The notes below the pieces were generated by a model. The model saw nothing but the letters and a program-made list of their open reading frames with translations, ran no database searches and was not told where the DNA came from. From NCBI GenBank assembly GCA_963662355.1, contig OY759361.1, forward strand, positions 620,001-684,000: 64,000 bases of DNA, written 5' to 3'. Every line of letters starts with the position of its first letter. Within the stretch, counting starts at the first letter, position 1. This document shows positions 43,388 to 52,527 of this stretch, piece by piece. A program made the position numbers and the translations under genes. The stretch is from WTFY01 sp026713925 (GTDB lineage Bacteria > Pseudomonadota > Gammaproteobacteria > UBA4575).

Positions 43388-43814
43388 TGATCGCATTGGC
43401 AAGGAGATCCCCCTTCCTGCCTACGCCACCCCCGGTTCAGCGGGAATGGACCTGCGTGCCTGCCTGCAGGCGCCCGTATGCCTGCAACCCGGTGAGACGG
43501 TCCTGATCCCGACCGGGATCTCGATCCATATCCACGACCCGAACCTGGCTGCCACGATCCTGCCGCGCTCCGGGCTGGGCCATAAACACGGAATCGTGCT
43601 GGGGAACCTGGTGGGCCTGATCGATTCCGACTATCAGGGCCCCCTGATGGTCTCCCTGTGGAACCGCAGCACTCGCCCCTTTGAAGTGAACATAGGAGAC
43701 CGTATTGCACAACTGGTCATGGTGCCGGTCGTCCAGACGGAATTCGAGATCGTGGAGGAATTTACCGCTTCGGACCGTGGCACCGGAGGGTTCGGCCACT
43801 CCGGAGTCACATAA
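43341..43814 (+). CDS. dut: dUTP diphosphatase
   Basis: Hydrolyses dUTP to dUMP and pyrophosphate, protecting DNA from uracil and supplying thymidylate synthesis. The five trimeric-dUTPase motifs are seen: AGMDLRA, PRSGLGHKHGI, GLIDSDYQGPL, RIAQLV and RGTGGFGHSG. 157 residues, slightly longer than E. coli. The start at 43341 lies inside coaBC; the overlap of 47 bases in another frame is longer than usual, and a later start would cut family-conserved residues only after KTEVRLLD. Confidence 0.96.
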   Translation: MSQSLKKSKTEVRLLDDRIGKEIPLPAYATPGSAGMDLRACLQAPVCLQPGETVLIPTGISIHIHDPNLAATILPRSGLGHKHGIVLGNLVGLIDSDYQGPLMVSLWNRSTRPFEVNIGDRIAQLVMVPVVQTEFEIVEEFTASDRGTGGFGHSGVT

Positions 43815-43834
43815 GGCACGAACCGGTTATCCTG

Positions 43835-45205
43835 ATGCCCGTCAGCTCACACATCTTCCGTGCCTACGATATTCGCGGGGTGGTGGAGACGGACCTGACG
43901 CCGGATATCGTGCAGCAGGTTGGGATGGCGCTGGGCACCCTGTATCCGAACAGCCTGACTGTCGTGATCGGCCGGGACGGGCGACTGTCCAGCCGGATGA
44001 TGGCCCGAAACCTGGGCCAGGGCCTGGAAGCCAGTGGCCGAGCGGTCATCGACATCGGTGAGGTTCCCACACCCGTACTGTATTACGCGACCCACCTCCT
44101 GGATACCGGGGCCGGTGTGATGGTGACCGGAAGCCACAACCCGCCGGAATACAACGGCCTCAAGATGGTGATGGACGGAAAAACCCTGCATGGAGACGAC
44201 ATCCAGGCCATCTGCCGGCGCATTCGAAGCGGCCCCCTGCAAACGGCGGCAGGGAGCATGCGCCAGCAAGCGGTACTGGAGCGCTACATTGCCCGGATTG
44301 CTGGAGACATCCACCTGTCCCGTCCGCTGCGGGTTGCCATCGACTGTGGCAATGGCGTGGCCGGGCCGGTTGCGGTCGAACTGTTCACTCGCCTGGGCTG
44401 TGAGGTCACGGCCCTGTATTGTGACATTGACGGGACGTTTCCCAACCATCACCCCGACCCCAGCGAACCTGGAAATCTTCAGGACCTGATCCGGTGTGTG
44501 CGCCAGAATGCCCTGGACCTGGGCCTGGCCTTTGATGGGGACGGGGACCGGCTCGGGGTGATTGACGATCAGGGCAGGGTGCTGTGGGCAGACCGCCAGA
44601 TGATGCTGTATGCCCGGGACATGCTGTCGAGAAACCCGGGTGCCAAGGTGATTTTCGACGTGAAATCCTCAAAAAACCTGCGAACCGTGATCGAACAGGC
44701 AGGGGGTGAACCCATCATGTGGAAGACCGGGCATTCACTTATCAAGAACAAGATGGCACAAACCGGAGCGCTGCTCGCAGGTGAGATGAGCGGACATATC
44801 TTTTTCAAGGAACGCTGGTACGGTTTCGATGACGCACTCTACTCTGCGGCCCGGCTGCTGGAGATCATTGCCCGGCAGGAAGCTTCCAGCAGCGAGCTGT
44901 TTTCCTTGCTGCCGGATGATCTGAGCACGCCCGAGATCAACATACGCCTTGCGCAAGATGGTGCCCAGCATGCTTTCATGAAAACCTTCAGCAGCCAGGT
45001 CCGGTTGCCGGGGGCGCAGATCTCTTCCCTGGACGGGGTGCGCGCCGAATATGCAAGGGGCTGGGGGCTGGTGCGCGCATCAAACACCACCCCTTCCCTG
45101 GTCATCCGGTTTGAAGCCGAAACCGCACACGTAATGAAAGACATCCAGGCGGCCTTTCGCGAACAGCTTCTGAAGGTGGATTCTGGTCTGGATTTGCCTT
45201 TTTAG
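43835..45205 (+). CDS. algC: Phosphomannomutase / phosphoglucomutase
   Basis: Interconverts mannose- or glucose-6-phosphate and the 1-phosphates for cell-envelope polysaccharide. The phosphoserine is S100 in TGSHNPPEYNG, the metal loop is DGDGDRLG near 232, the sugar-binding loop is GEMSGHIFF, and the phosphate-binding region lies in RASNTTP near the end. 456 residues. It sits between dut and argB, matching the Pseudomonas algC position, which supports the symbol. Confidence 0.95.
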   Translation: MPVSSHIFRAYDIRGVVETDLTPDIVQQVGMALGTLYPNSLTVVIGRDGRLSSRMMARNLGQGLEASGRAVIDIGEVPTPVLYYATHLLDTGAGVMVTGSHNPPEYNGLKMVMDGKTLHGDDIQAICRRIRSGPLQTAAGSMRQQAVLERYIARIAGDIHLSRPLRVAIDCGNGVAGPVAVELFTRLGCEVTALYCDIDGTFPNHHPDPSEPGNLQDLIRCVRQNALDLGLAFDGDGDRLGVIDDQGRVLWADRQMMLYARDMLSRNPGAKVIFDVKSSKNLRTVIEQAGGEPIMWKTGHSLIKNKMAQTGALLAGEMSGHIFFKERWYGFDDALYSAARLLEIIARQEASSSELFSLLPDDLSTPEINIRLAQDGAQHAFMKTFSSQVRLPGAQISSLDGVRAEYARGWGLVRASNTTPSLVIRFEAETAHVMKDIQAAFREQLLKVDSGLDLPF

Positions 45206-45258
45206 GCATTATCCACTACAAAGCGGTACCATTTGATAGAACACCGGCCCAGAACCCC

Positions 45259-46143
45259 ATGCAATCAGAAAACGCTGCAAACATTGCCCAGGTCCTGATC
45301 GAGGCGCTCCCCTACATTCAGAAGTTCACGGGGAAAACCGTCGTGATCAAGTACGGCGGCAATGCCATGATCGATGAAACACTGAAAAGCAGTTTCGCGC
45401 GTGACGTGGTGCTGCTCAAGCATGTGGGAATCAATCCGATTATCGTACACGGGGGCGGACCGCAGATCGGGGAACTGCTGGAGAAAACCGGCAAGCAGAG
45501 CCAGTTCGTGGACGGCCTGCGTGTAACCGACAAGGAAACCATGGACATCGTGGAAATGGTGCTTGGGGGACTGGTCAACAAGGAAATCGTCCAGCTGATC
45601 AACCAGCATGGCGGGCGGGCCACCGGCATCACGGGCAAGGACGGCAGGCTGATCTATGCCAAAAAACTGACCCTCACCCGGGATGCCCCTGCATCCGGTG
45701 GAACCGAGACGATCGACCTCGGTCACACGGGTGAAGTAACGGGGGTCGACCCCTCGTTGCTGAACCATCTGATCGAAGAGCAGTTCATCCCGGTCATCGC
45801 CCCGACCGCCAGTGACGTTCACGGCAACACCCTGAATATCAACGCCGATTCGGTTGCCGGCAAGATTGCTGCAGTATTGCAGGCAGAAAAACTGATCCTG
45901 CTCACCAACACAGCCGGGGTCCAGAAAGACGGCCAGCTGCTTCACGGGCTGAACTACAGGGATATCGAGGCCCTGGTTTCAAATGGTGTCATCCGCGACG
46001 GCATGCTGCCCAAGGTGATGTGCGCCTGGGATGCGGTGGCCTCGGGCGTGAAGGCCGTGCACATCATCGACGGCCGTGTCCAGCACGCGGTGCTGCTGGA
46101 ACTGTTCACCAGCGAGGGAGTCGGGACCCTGGTACATCGCTGA
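45259..46143 (+). CDS. argB: Acetylglutamate kinase
   Basis: Phosphorylates N-acetylglutamate, the second step of arginine synthesis. Family blocks VIKYGGNAM, VHGGGPQIGELLEK, and the substrate and nucleotide regions INADSVAGKIA and LLTNTAGV are present. The N-terminal helix of about 25 residues before the kinase core is typical of hexameric, arginine-inhibited enzymes. 294 residues. It is convergent with pyrE with only 20 bases between the stops. Confidence 0.96.
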   Translation: MQSENAANIAQVLIEALPYIQKFTGKTVVIKYGGNAMIDETLKSSFARDVVLLKHVGINPIIVHGGGPQIGELLEKTGKQSQFVDGLRVTDKETMDIVEMVLGGLVNKEIVQLINQHGGRATGITGKDGRLIYAKKLTLTRDAPASGGTETIDLGHTGEVTGVDPSLLNHLIEEQFIPVIAPTASDVHGNTLNINADSVAGKIAAVLQAEKLILLTNTAGVQKDGQLLHGLNYRDIEALVSNGVIRDGMLPKVMCAWDAVASGVKAVHIIDGRVQHAVLLELFTSEGVGTLVHR

Positions 46144-46163
46144 ACAGGGGCGGGTCAAGACGA

Positions 46164-46820
46164 TCAGGCTTCGTACTGGCTCGCATATTCACGAACCCGG
46201 GCGATGGGTTCACGATACCTGGAGTCAAATCCTGCATACTTGATCAGGTCCTGGACGTTCGCCACGGCAATGACCTCGATTCCGTGTTGCTGACTGACCT
46301 CCTCTATCGCGGACAGTCCCTTCGTGGTCCCCCACTCCATGCGGTCAAAGGCAATGACCAGCCCCAGCGGCTCGGCTCCGTGCTCTCGGATGATTGCGAT
46401 GGACTCCCGCACGGCAGTTCCCGCCGTGATGACGTCATCCACGATCAGCACCTTGCCTTGCAGGGGAGCCCCGATCAACTTCCCGGAATCCCCGTAGGAC
46501 TTGGTCTCCTTGCGGTTGAACGCGTAGGGGAAATTGACGCAGTGCCGACTCGACATGGCGGTGGCGACCGATGCCACCAGCGGTATGCCCTTGTAGGCCG
46601 GCCCGAACAGCATGTCGGCATGGATATCCGCCTGGATAATGGCCTGGGCATAAAACCGGCTTAACCTGTCTAGCGACTGGCCATCGTTGAACAACCCGGT
46701 ATTGAAAAAATACGGTGCTACCCGTCCGGACTTGAGCGTGAACTCTCCGAACTGGATGACTTTCTTTTCAATCGCAAACTGTATGAATTCCTGACTGTTC
46801 TTCATGTACTGACGGATCAT
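46164..46820 (-). CDS. pyrE: Orotate phosphoribosyltransferase
   Basis: Adds PRPP to orotate to make OMP. The PRPP-binding motif VLIVDDVITAGTA, the opening FGEFTLKSGRVAPYFFN, and LFGPAYKGIPL are all present. The start at 46820 gives 218 residues and has GGGGA eight bases upstream; ATG 46805 (MKNSQEF, 213 residues) matches E. coli length but lacks a Shine-Dalgarno. A long leader with its own short frame (46978-46859) precedes it, so expression may be controlled by attenuation. pyrE next to argB and an exonuclease-III-family gene downstream of this cluster recall the Pseudomonas argB-pyrE-crc order. Confidence 0.96.
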   Translation of the reverse strand: MIRQYMKNSQEFIQFAIEKKVIQFGEFTLKSGRVAPYFFNTGLFNDGQSLDRLSRFYAQAIIQADIHADMLFGPAYKGIPLVASVATAMSSRHCVNFPYAFNRKETKSYGDSGKLIGAPLQGKVLIVDDVITAGTAVRESIAIIREHGAEPLGLVIAFDRMEWGTTKGLSAIEEVSQQHGIEVIAVANVQDLIKYAGFDSRYREPIARVREYASQYEA

Positions 46821-46858
46821 CGGTTCATTCCCCAGCGTGCTCCCTGCCCGGACCGCAT

Positions 46859-46978
46859 TCAAACGGATGGCTGCAGTTGATGTTCAGGCAGAGAGGGGAC
46901 AGCACCGCGTGCCAACGTGCACGCTGAGATTCGGGGATATGCTGCAAGGGCTGATCCTGCATCACGTATCCCAGACAT
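46859..46978 (-). CDS. Possible 39-residue leader peptide of pyrE
   Basis: An ATG at 46978 has a strong GGAGGG about eight bases upstream and opens 39 codons (MSGIRDAGSALAAYP ... QLQPSV) ending 38 bases before the pyrE start. A -10 element lies 35 bases upstream. The peptide has no recognisable family. Its coding region overlaps an inverted repeat (GGGATA/TATCCC, 46934-46972). It may be a regulatory leader. Confidence 0.35.
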   Translation of the reverse strand: MSGIRDAGSALAAYPRISACTLARGAVPSLPEHQLQPSV

Positions 46979-47012
46979 GCCGCCGCTCCCTCCATGAATC
47001 GCCGCTGCTCCC

Positions 47013-47018
47013 ATTATA
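47013..47018 (-). promoter_or_regulatory. Probable -10 element upstream of the pyrE leader
   Basis: TATAAT on the minus strand, 193 bases before pyrE. The -35 is weak. The remainder of the 46979-47169 spacer shows no other gene. Confidence 0.4.
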
Positions 47019-47169
47019 AAATATTCGGGGCCGAGTCTGCCATTGTAAATCTTCTTTCTTCGTACAGAGTGTCCTTGCAGGGAGATCCGGGTCCCGCACA
47101 CCGTCATGGGCCGACGAAAGCCCTGGACCCCCGGCCTGCAAACAGACAGGGTGTGGCGTGCCGGGTACT

Positions 47170-48186
47170 TCACCTGTGTCGGGCGACGTATGCATCCAGT
47201 TCGGCCAGATGGGCAGCCTTGGCCTGCTGGTCGAGAAAGGAGCCGTTGAATGAGTTGCGGGCAATGCAGTGCAGATCATCGATCGTCAACCCGAGCGCTT
47301 CCTGGACAGCAGCATAGTTGTCATTGATGTAGCCTCCGAAGTAGGCGGGATCGTCCGAGTTGACGGTGACGGCGAGCCCGCGCTCGAGCATGGTCTTCAG
47401 GGGATGACTTTCCATCTCGTCCACCACTGCAAGCTTGACGTTCGACATCGGACACACGGTAAGCACCGTACCCTCGTCCGCGATCCGCTGTGTGAGCGCC
47501 GGGTCGTCGAGCGTGGCATTGCCATGATCAATGCGATCGACGTCGAGTAGTTCCACCGCTTCGCGGACATAGGCGGCCGGACCCTCTTCACCGGCATGGG
47601 CGAGCAGCCTGTAGCCCTGCTCGCGGGCCTGCTTGTATACCGCGGCGAACTTGCTCGGCGGGTTGTCCCGTTCCGCCGCATCAAGACCGATGCCGACGAT
47701 CCAGTCACGATAGGGGGCTGCGGCCTCGAGTATGTCCAGTGCAGCCTGTTCGGACAGATGACGCCAGAAACACATGATCAGCCCGGACGAGATGCCGAAC
47801 TCCCTTTGTGCATCCATCCGGGCCCGCTGGATTCCGTGCATGAAGGTTTCAAACGCGATCCCGCGGGTAGTGTGGCCTTGCGGGTCGAAGAATATTTCCG
47901 CATGCCGCACGTTGTCGGCGTGAATGCGCATGAAATAGGCCTTGGTCAGATCGTAGAAGTCCTGCTCGCTGCGCAGGACGGCCATGCCCTGGAAAAACAG
48001 GTCCAGAAACTCCTGCAGGCAGCCGAAGTCGTAGGCGGCGCGTGTCTGCTCAACCGATTCAAAGCTGAGGTCAATGCCGTTGCGCTCAGCCAGTGCAAAC
48101 ATCATTTCCGGCTCGAGGCTGCCCTCGATATGCATATGCAGCTCAGCCTTCGGAAGGCTGTCAATGAATGGCCTCAGATCGTTCAT
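47170..48186 (-). CDS. Adenine deaminase (adenosine deaminase superfamily)
   Basis: A 338-residue zinc amidohydrolase. Zinc ligands H17 and H19 lie in ELHMHIEGSLEP, with further catalytic residues in HAGEEGP near 195, IDHGNATLDDP, and the second aspartate pair in VNSDDPAYFGGYI near 275. The HAGEEGP and DDPAYFGGY versions are those of adenine deaminases, which convert adenine to hypoxanthine for salvage, rather than adenosine deaminases; this is from family knowledge. A strong AAGGAGG lies before the ATG at 48186; in-frame codons further upstream lack similarity. It is divergent from the dipeptidase gene. Confidence 0.88.
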   Translation of the reverse strand: MNDLRPFIDSLPKAELHMHIEGSLEPEMMFALAERNGIDLSFESVEQTRAAYDFGCLQEFLDLFFQGMAVLRSEQDFYDLTKAYFMRIHADNVRHAEIFFDPQGHTTRGIAFETFMHGIQRARMDAQREFGISSGLIMCFWRHLSEQAALDILEAAAPYRDWIVGIGLDAAERDNPPSKFAAVYKQAREQGYRLLAHAGEEGPAAYVREAVELLDVDRIDHGNATLDDPALTQRIADEGTVLTVCPMSNVKLAVVDEMESHPLKTMLERGLAVTVNSDDPAYFGGYINDNYAAVQEALGLTIDDLHCIARNSFNGSFLDQQAKAAHLAELDAYVARHR

Positions 48187-48464
48187 GTTCGCCTCCTTGG
48201 GGCTTAGCCGCCCTGTGCCAGGTCCTCGTGGCGGCCACAAACAGCGTGCGGCGGCGACTCGAGTCTGTTGATCAGGCAGGGATTGTACTGCCAAACATCC
48301 TGCTGCGCATCCCGCATCGCGCGCGCGACAGAACCGGCGGGCGGGCTGCAGTCCAGCCGTCTCACCCGGCATCCTTCACTGGACAATTTCCCGAAAGCAT
48401 GCACAATGTCCGAAACGATGGAGCGCAGCACACCGAAAGTGTGTCATGCCTCGTGAAGCAATCG

Positions 48465-49163
48465 ATGAACACCCCGCTGAGCACCTTTCTTGTCGCATCA
48501 CTGGCCGTATCCTTTGCCACGGCCGATGCGGGGTCGGACCGCCTGCCTCTGCCAGAAGGGTTCGTCTACCTTGACGAAGTCCTCCCCGATCTTGTCGCAG
48601 ACCTGCACTACGCCACCCGCAACAATTTTGTCGGGCAGCCGATCGACGGGTACCGTCATGCGAATCCGGTCCTGTCTGCACCCGCTGCCACGGCCCTCGC
48701 CGGGGTCCAGGCTGCTTTGCGCCCGTTCGGCCTCGGACTTAAGGTCTTCGATGCATACCGCCCGCAACGCGCGGTCGATCACTTTGTCCGCTGGGGCAAT
48801 GACCTGGACGACCAGCGGACCAAGCCCAGGTACTACCCCGAGGTCGAGAAAAAGAACCTGTTCAAGGAGGGATACATCGCTGCCCGATCGAGCCACTCGC
48901 GGGGCAGTACAGTGGACCTGACCATCGTTTCCTTCGACCGGGCAGGCTCGGTCCGCGAACTGGACATGGGCTCGCACTTTGACCTGTTCGGCCCGGTCTC
49001 CTGGCCAGACAGCCCCAAGGTCTCGGTCCAGCAACGCGCCAACCGCATGCTGCTGCAAAGCCTGATGTCCGCACACGGCTTTGCCCCCTATGCCCAGGAA
49101 TGGTGGCACTTCACCCTCAGGGACGAACCCTACCCGGACACCTATTTCGACTTTCCGTTTTGA
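48465..49163 (+). CDS. D-alanyl-D-alanine dipeptidase (VanX/DdpX family) with a signal peptide
   Basis: A zinc dipeptidase of 232 residues. Zinc ligands H144 and D151 occur in SSHSRGSTVDLT, and catalytic E212 and ligand H215 in EWWHF; the conserved arginine is R99 in DAYRP. The N-terminus (residues 1-22, ending TADA) looks like a Sec signal peptide, so it probably acts in the periplasm on cell-wall D-Ala-D-Ala, as E. coli DdpX is thought to. No vancomycin-resistance partners are present. AmpG, a muropeptide permease, is 0.9 kb downstream, so wall turnover is the likely setting. GTG 48453 is an alternative start. Confidence 0.87.
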   Translation: MNTPLSTFLVASLAVSFATADAGSDRLPLPEGFVYLDEVLPDLVADLHYATRNNFVGQPIDGYRHANPVLSAPAATALAGVQAALRPFGLGLKVFDAYRPQRAVDHFVRWGNDLDDQRTKPRYYPEVEKKNLFKEGYIAARSSHSRGSTVDLTIVSFDRAGSVRELDMGSHFDLFGPVSWPDSPKVSVQQRANRMLLQSLMSAHGFAPYAQEWWHFTLRDEPYPDTYFDFPF

Positions 49164-49264
49164 TGACACGCGGCGCCGGGCCAGCAAGTGCCTGACAGCC
49201 GGGCGTTGCCACGCGCTGACCGGGCCCGTGCAATCCAACGCGCCAGCCTTTATGCTTGCATCCC

Positions 49265-50041
49265 ATGCGGATCATTACCCTGAACGTGAATGGAATCCGT
49301 GCCGCTGCACGCAAGGGATTTTTTTCCTGGCTTGGCAGGCAGGACGCGGACCTAGTCTGCCTGCAGGAAACCAAGGCACAGATTCACCAGCTGGAAAAGG
49401 ATGCAACGTTTTTTCCGGACGGATACCACTGCCATTACGTGGATGCGCAGAAAAAAGGGTACAGCGGGGTCGCGGTGTACAGCCGGCACAAACCCGAGCG
49501 TGTCATTCGCGGATACGGGGACGGCGAGTTTGACAAGGAGGGCCGTTATCTGGAACTGCAGTTCGAGACGCTGGCCGTGGTGTCCCTGTACGCGCCTTCC
49601 GGATCCTCCGGCGATGTGCGCCAGCAGGCCAAGTTTCGCTTCCTGGACAGCTTCATGGCGCACCTGAAAAAGCTCAGGCGCCGGCGCAGGGCCCATATCC
49701 TGTGTGGCGACTGGAACATCGCACACAAAAAAATCGACCTGAAGAACTGGCGCGGCAACCAGAAAAACTCAGGATTCCTGCCGGAAGAACGCGCGTGGCT
49801 GGACACGCTGTTCCACGACGTGGGGTACCTGGACATGTTTCGTGAAATCAACCAGGAGGAAGACCAGTACACCTGGTGGTCGAATCGCGGCCAGGCCTGG
49901 GCCAAGAACGTCGGCTGGCGGATCGACTACCATATCGCATCCCCCGACCTGAAAAACAGGGTGCACCGTGCCGAGATCTACCTCAAGGAAAGGTTCTCCG
50001 ATCACGCACCGCTCACCATAGACTACGACCTGTCGCTTTGA
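49265..50041 (+). CDS. Exonuclease III family protein in the crc position
   Basis: A 258-residue member of the exonuclease-endonuclease-phosphatase superfamily. The catalytic residues of exonuclease III are kept: N7 (LNVNG), E35 (LQETK), Y109 (YAPSG), D149 and N151 (GDWNIAH) and the terminal SDHAPL. The position near pyrE and the blocks GRYLELQF, KNWRGNQKNSGFL and ERAWLD resemble the Pseudomonas regulator Crc, which has lost catalytic residues. Here the active site is intact, so a DNA-repair nuclease is more likely than an RNA-repressor cofactor. A second, more canonical exonuclease III lies at 52528-53295. The start ATG 49265 opens the first strand (MRIITLNV). Confidence 0.9.
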   Translation: MRIITLNVNGIRAAARKGFFSWLGRQDADLVCLQETKAQIHQLEKDATFFPDGYHCHYVDAQKKGYSGVAVYSRHKPERVIRGYGDGEFDKEGRYLELQFETLAVVSLYAPSGSSGDVRQQAKFRFLDSFMAHLKKLRRRRRAHILCGDWNIAHKKIDLKNWRGNQKNSGFLPEERAWLDTLFHDVGYLDMFREINQEEDQYTWWSNRGQAWAKNVGWRIDYHIASPDLKNRVHRAEIYLKERFSDHAPLTIDYDLSL

Positions 50042-51372
50042 CCTCCGTAAAAGAAAACCTGGTGTTGTGGAAACAGGCTTTCGGCGTGTACACCCAGCCC
50101 CGGGTCATGGCCATGCTGTTCCTGGGCTTTTCTGCCGGGGTGCCCCTGTTGCTCGTGTTCGGAACCCTGTCGGTCTGGCTGCGCCGCGAAGGAATCGACC
50201 GCACGACCATCGGCTACATTTCCTGGGTGGCCATCTTGTATGGCTTCAAGTTCGTGTGGGCTCCGCTCGTGGACCGCATGCGCCTGCCGTTCCTGACCCG
50301 CTGGCTGGGCCAGCGCCGCAGCTGGATGCTGCTTGCGCAATGCGGCATACTGATCGGCCTGTGGCTGATGGCCGGCAATGACCCGTCCGTGCAGTTGAGC
50401 ACCCTGGTGGCAGCTGCCCTGCTGGTAGCATTCTCCTCGGCGACCCAGGACATCAGCATCGATGCCTGGCGCATTGAAGCCGTTCCCACGGACCTGCAGG
50501 GAGGCATGGCCGCGACATACCAGCTCGGATACCGCCTGGGCCTGATCCTGGCTGGCGGCGGCGCCCTGGTGATTGCGGGAAACTCGTCCTGGAACACCGC
50601 ATATTTCATCATGGGATGCGCCATGCTTGTCGGGATGGTTACGACTTTCTTGGTTGCAGAGCCGCATCGCACCCTCCAGGAACCCGCCAGCCACCGCAAG
50701 GCACGCGGCCTGCGCGGATTCGCCACCTGGTTCATCGAAGCCGTGATCTATCCTTTTGTGGAGTTTTTCAGGCGCAACGGCGCCATGGCCATCGCGATCC
50801 TGCTGTTTATCGGGCTGTTTCGTATCAGCGACATCACCATGGGGGTCATGACCGGCCCGCTGTACGTGGACATGGGCTTTACGGACGAACAGATCGGCTG
50901 GGTATCCAAAACGTTCGGCATCATCGTCACCATCGTGGGTGCTTTGCTCGGCGGGGTGCTGGTCATGCGTTACGGAATCATGCCCATGCTGATTGCCTCG
51001 GCCGTACTGGTCGTGGCGACCAACCTGGTCTTCGCATGGCTGTCCACACAGGACGCCAGGGTCGGTTTGCTTGCGCTGGTCATCACGGCGGATAATCTGA
51101 GCGGCGGCATCGCAGGCTCGACCTTCATCGCATACCTGTCCAGTCTGACCAACCGCGCGTATACAGCCACCCAGTACGCCCTGTTCAGTTCACTGATGCT
51201 GTTGCCCGCAAAATTCATCGGCGGATTCTCAGGGAAAGTCGTGGATACGTACGGCTACATCCATTTCTTCATCTATGCCGGCCTGCTTGGGATTCCTGCC
51301 GTCCTGCTGGCCATCTATCTGCTGCGCAGGAAAGACAGGATCCAGGGGGTGCAGGACGCCTCACAGGCCTGA
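50038..51372 (+). CDS. ampG: AmpG-family muropeptide transporter (MFS)
   Basis: A 444-residue major-facilitator permease with 12 predicted spans. It resembles AmpG, the inner-membrane importer of anhydromuropeptides for wall recycling and beta-lactamase induction: LRREGIDRTTIGYIS, FKFVWAPLVDR and SSATQDISIDAWRIE are AmpG blocks. The start is probably TTG 50038, which overlaps the stop of the preceding nuclease gene (TTGA); the first span starts about 25 residues later. No ATG is available before the first span. It is shorter than E. coli AmpG (491), which has extra C-terminal spans. Confidence 0.9.
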   Translation: MTSVKENLVLWKQAFGVYTQPRVMAMLFLGFSAGVPLLLVFGTLSVWLRREGIDRTTIGYISWVAILYGFKFVWAPLVDRMRLPFLTRWLGQRRSWMLLAQCGILIGLWLMAGNDPSVQLSTLVAAALLVAFSSATQDISIDAWRIEAVPTDLQGGMAATYQLGYRLGLILAGGGALVIAGNSSWNTAYFIMGCAMLVGMVTTFLVAEPHRTLQEPASHRKARGLRGFATWFIEAVIYPFVEFFRRNGAMAIAILLFIGLFRISDITMGVMTGPLYVDMGFTDEQIGWVSKTFGIIVTIVGALLGGVLVMRYGIMPMLIASAVLVVATNLVFAWLSTQDARVGLLALVITADNLSGGIAGSTFIAYLSSLTNRAYTATQYALFSSLMLLPAKFIGGFSGKVVDTYGYIHFFIYAGLLGIPAVLLAIYLLRRKDRIQGVQDASQA

Positions 51373-51483
51373 GCCTGAAAGGGACACGGGATCCTGGCGA
51401 AGACACGCCCTGCCCGGATATCCGGCTTCAGGGGGTAATCCGGAAGCCCTTGTGCAGGCAATCCCTTCCTGGAGTGGCGTAGC

Positions 51484-52122
51484 CTACGGCTGACTGCGCT
51501 TGCTTTTGATCCACTTCACAATGGGCTGCCACTGCTCACGGTCCCGGGCCGTCGCAGCCGGTGCCATTTCGAATATGCCCAGGCCACGCTCGGCAGCCCG
51601 GATGTAGTGCTGGCTGTCCCGCAACATGGTCAGAAAGGGTATCCTTTGCCGGCTCAGGAAGCGGTCCAGCTCCCAGTAGATCCTGGTGTAGTCCCGCGAC
51701 CGGTTTGCCAGCAGTGCAAGCTTGGCCTTTTTTCGCTGTACCGGCGCGCTTTTCCTGATCTCATCGATAAAATCCGCCGCCGCACGCATGTCCATCGGAG
51801 AGGGGAGTACAGGAATCAGAATGCTTTGCGCCTTGCCCGCCATCTTGCTCAGTGCACTGCCATGCAGGCCCGCCGCAACGTCCATGATTACATAGTCCGT
51901 ATTGCGCCCGGCCCGCTTGGAGTCTTTCGTGTAGGCCGCAATGCCGCGGATCGGCGGGCGGGCCGCGGGGCGGGCATTGAGCCATGCCATGCTGGAAGCC
52001 TGCGGGTCAAAGTCCACCAGAACCACCTTGTTATTGTTCGCGGCAAAGTATGCAGCAAGATTGGTCGCGACAGTGGATTTGCCAGAACCCCCTTTGGAAT
52101 TCATCACCATGATTGTGCGCAT
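51484..52122 (-). CDS. ParA-family ATPase, orphan
   Basis: A 212-residue deviant-Walker ATPase. The motif KGGSGKST (10-17) has the signature lysine of the ParA/MinD class. VVLVDFDPQASSMAWL holds the A' motif, and YVIMDVAAG the Walker B. GGGAGGT lies before the ATG at 52122. It is short, without the N-terminal helix-turn-helix of plasmid ParA, and no parB is adjacent, so it is not the chromosome-segregation parAB pair. Small orphan ParAs position chemotaxis arrays, flagella or other cargo; the cargo here is unknown. Confidence 0.88.
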   Translation of the reverse strand: MRTIMVMNSKGGSGKSTVATNLAAYFAANNNKVVLVDFDPQASSMAWLNARPAARPPIRGIAAYTKDSKRAGRNTDYVIMDVAAGLHGSALSKMAGKAQSILIPVLPSPMDMRAAADFIDEIRKSAPVQRKKAKLALLANRSRDYTRIYWELDRFLSRQRIPFLTMLRDSQHYIRAAERGLGIFEMAPAATARDREQWQPIVKWIKSKRSQP

Positions 52123-52527
52123 TGGTCTACCTCCCGGTATTGACAACATGAGGCTGGCGCCTCCTGATCGGACCGCCGTCTGGTCAAGACAGCCTTGACT
52201 CTAGAGTCTTTTAGCAAAACAGGCGCGGTTCTGCAAACCGGTTGTCTCCCACTGCGTCCCGCCGGCCCCTTCGCTGCGGCGTGCCGCTGGCAGGCAAGCC
52301 GGCCATCCTGATGAAAGCGGGTTTATGCAGGTATTCAGAAGATAGCAAATTTTCGGTGCATGATTGCTCATTTTAGCGTCCATATTTTGCAAAAGCTCCG
52401 GATCACGCCTGTGCCGGAAGGCGCTGGCTGCCCCGCATCACCCAAACAGGCCGCCAGACCATGCTGACGGCACCGAACTGAGCAGGATTCCAGACGTTCG
52501 CTGCAATTCGATACATGATCAGCCGTT
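52123..52527. other. Spacer with a 34-base imperfect direct repeat
   Basis: 405 bases between parA and the exonuclease III gene on the same strand. Two 34-base segments, 52359-52392 and 52514-52547, match at 26 positions (both start CATGAT and share TTTTAGC); the second covers the 3' end of the nuclease gene. The ParA promoter should lie here. No gene was recognised. Confidence 0.45.

Noticed and set aside
48465..49163. Vancomycin-resistance VanX
   Set aside because: The enzyme family is the same, but there is no vanH or vanA ligase, and a signal peptide and neighbouring AmpG point to wall turnover.
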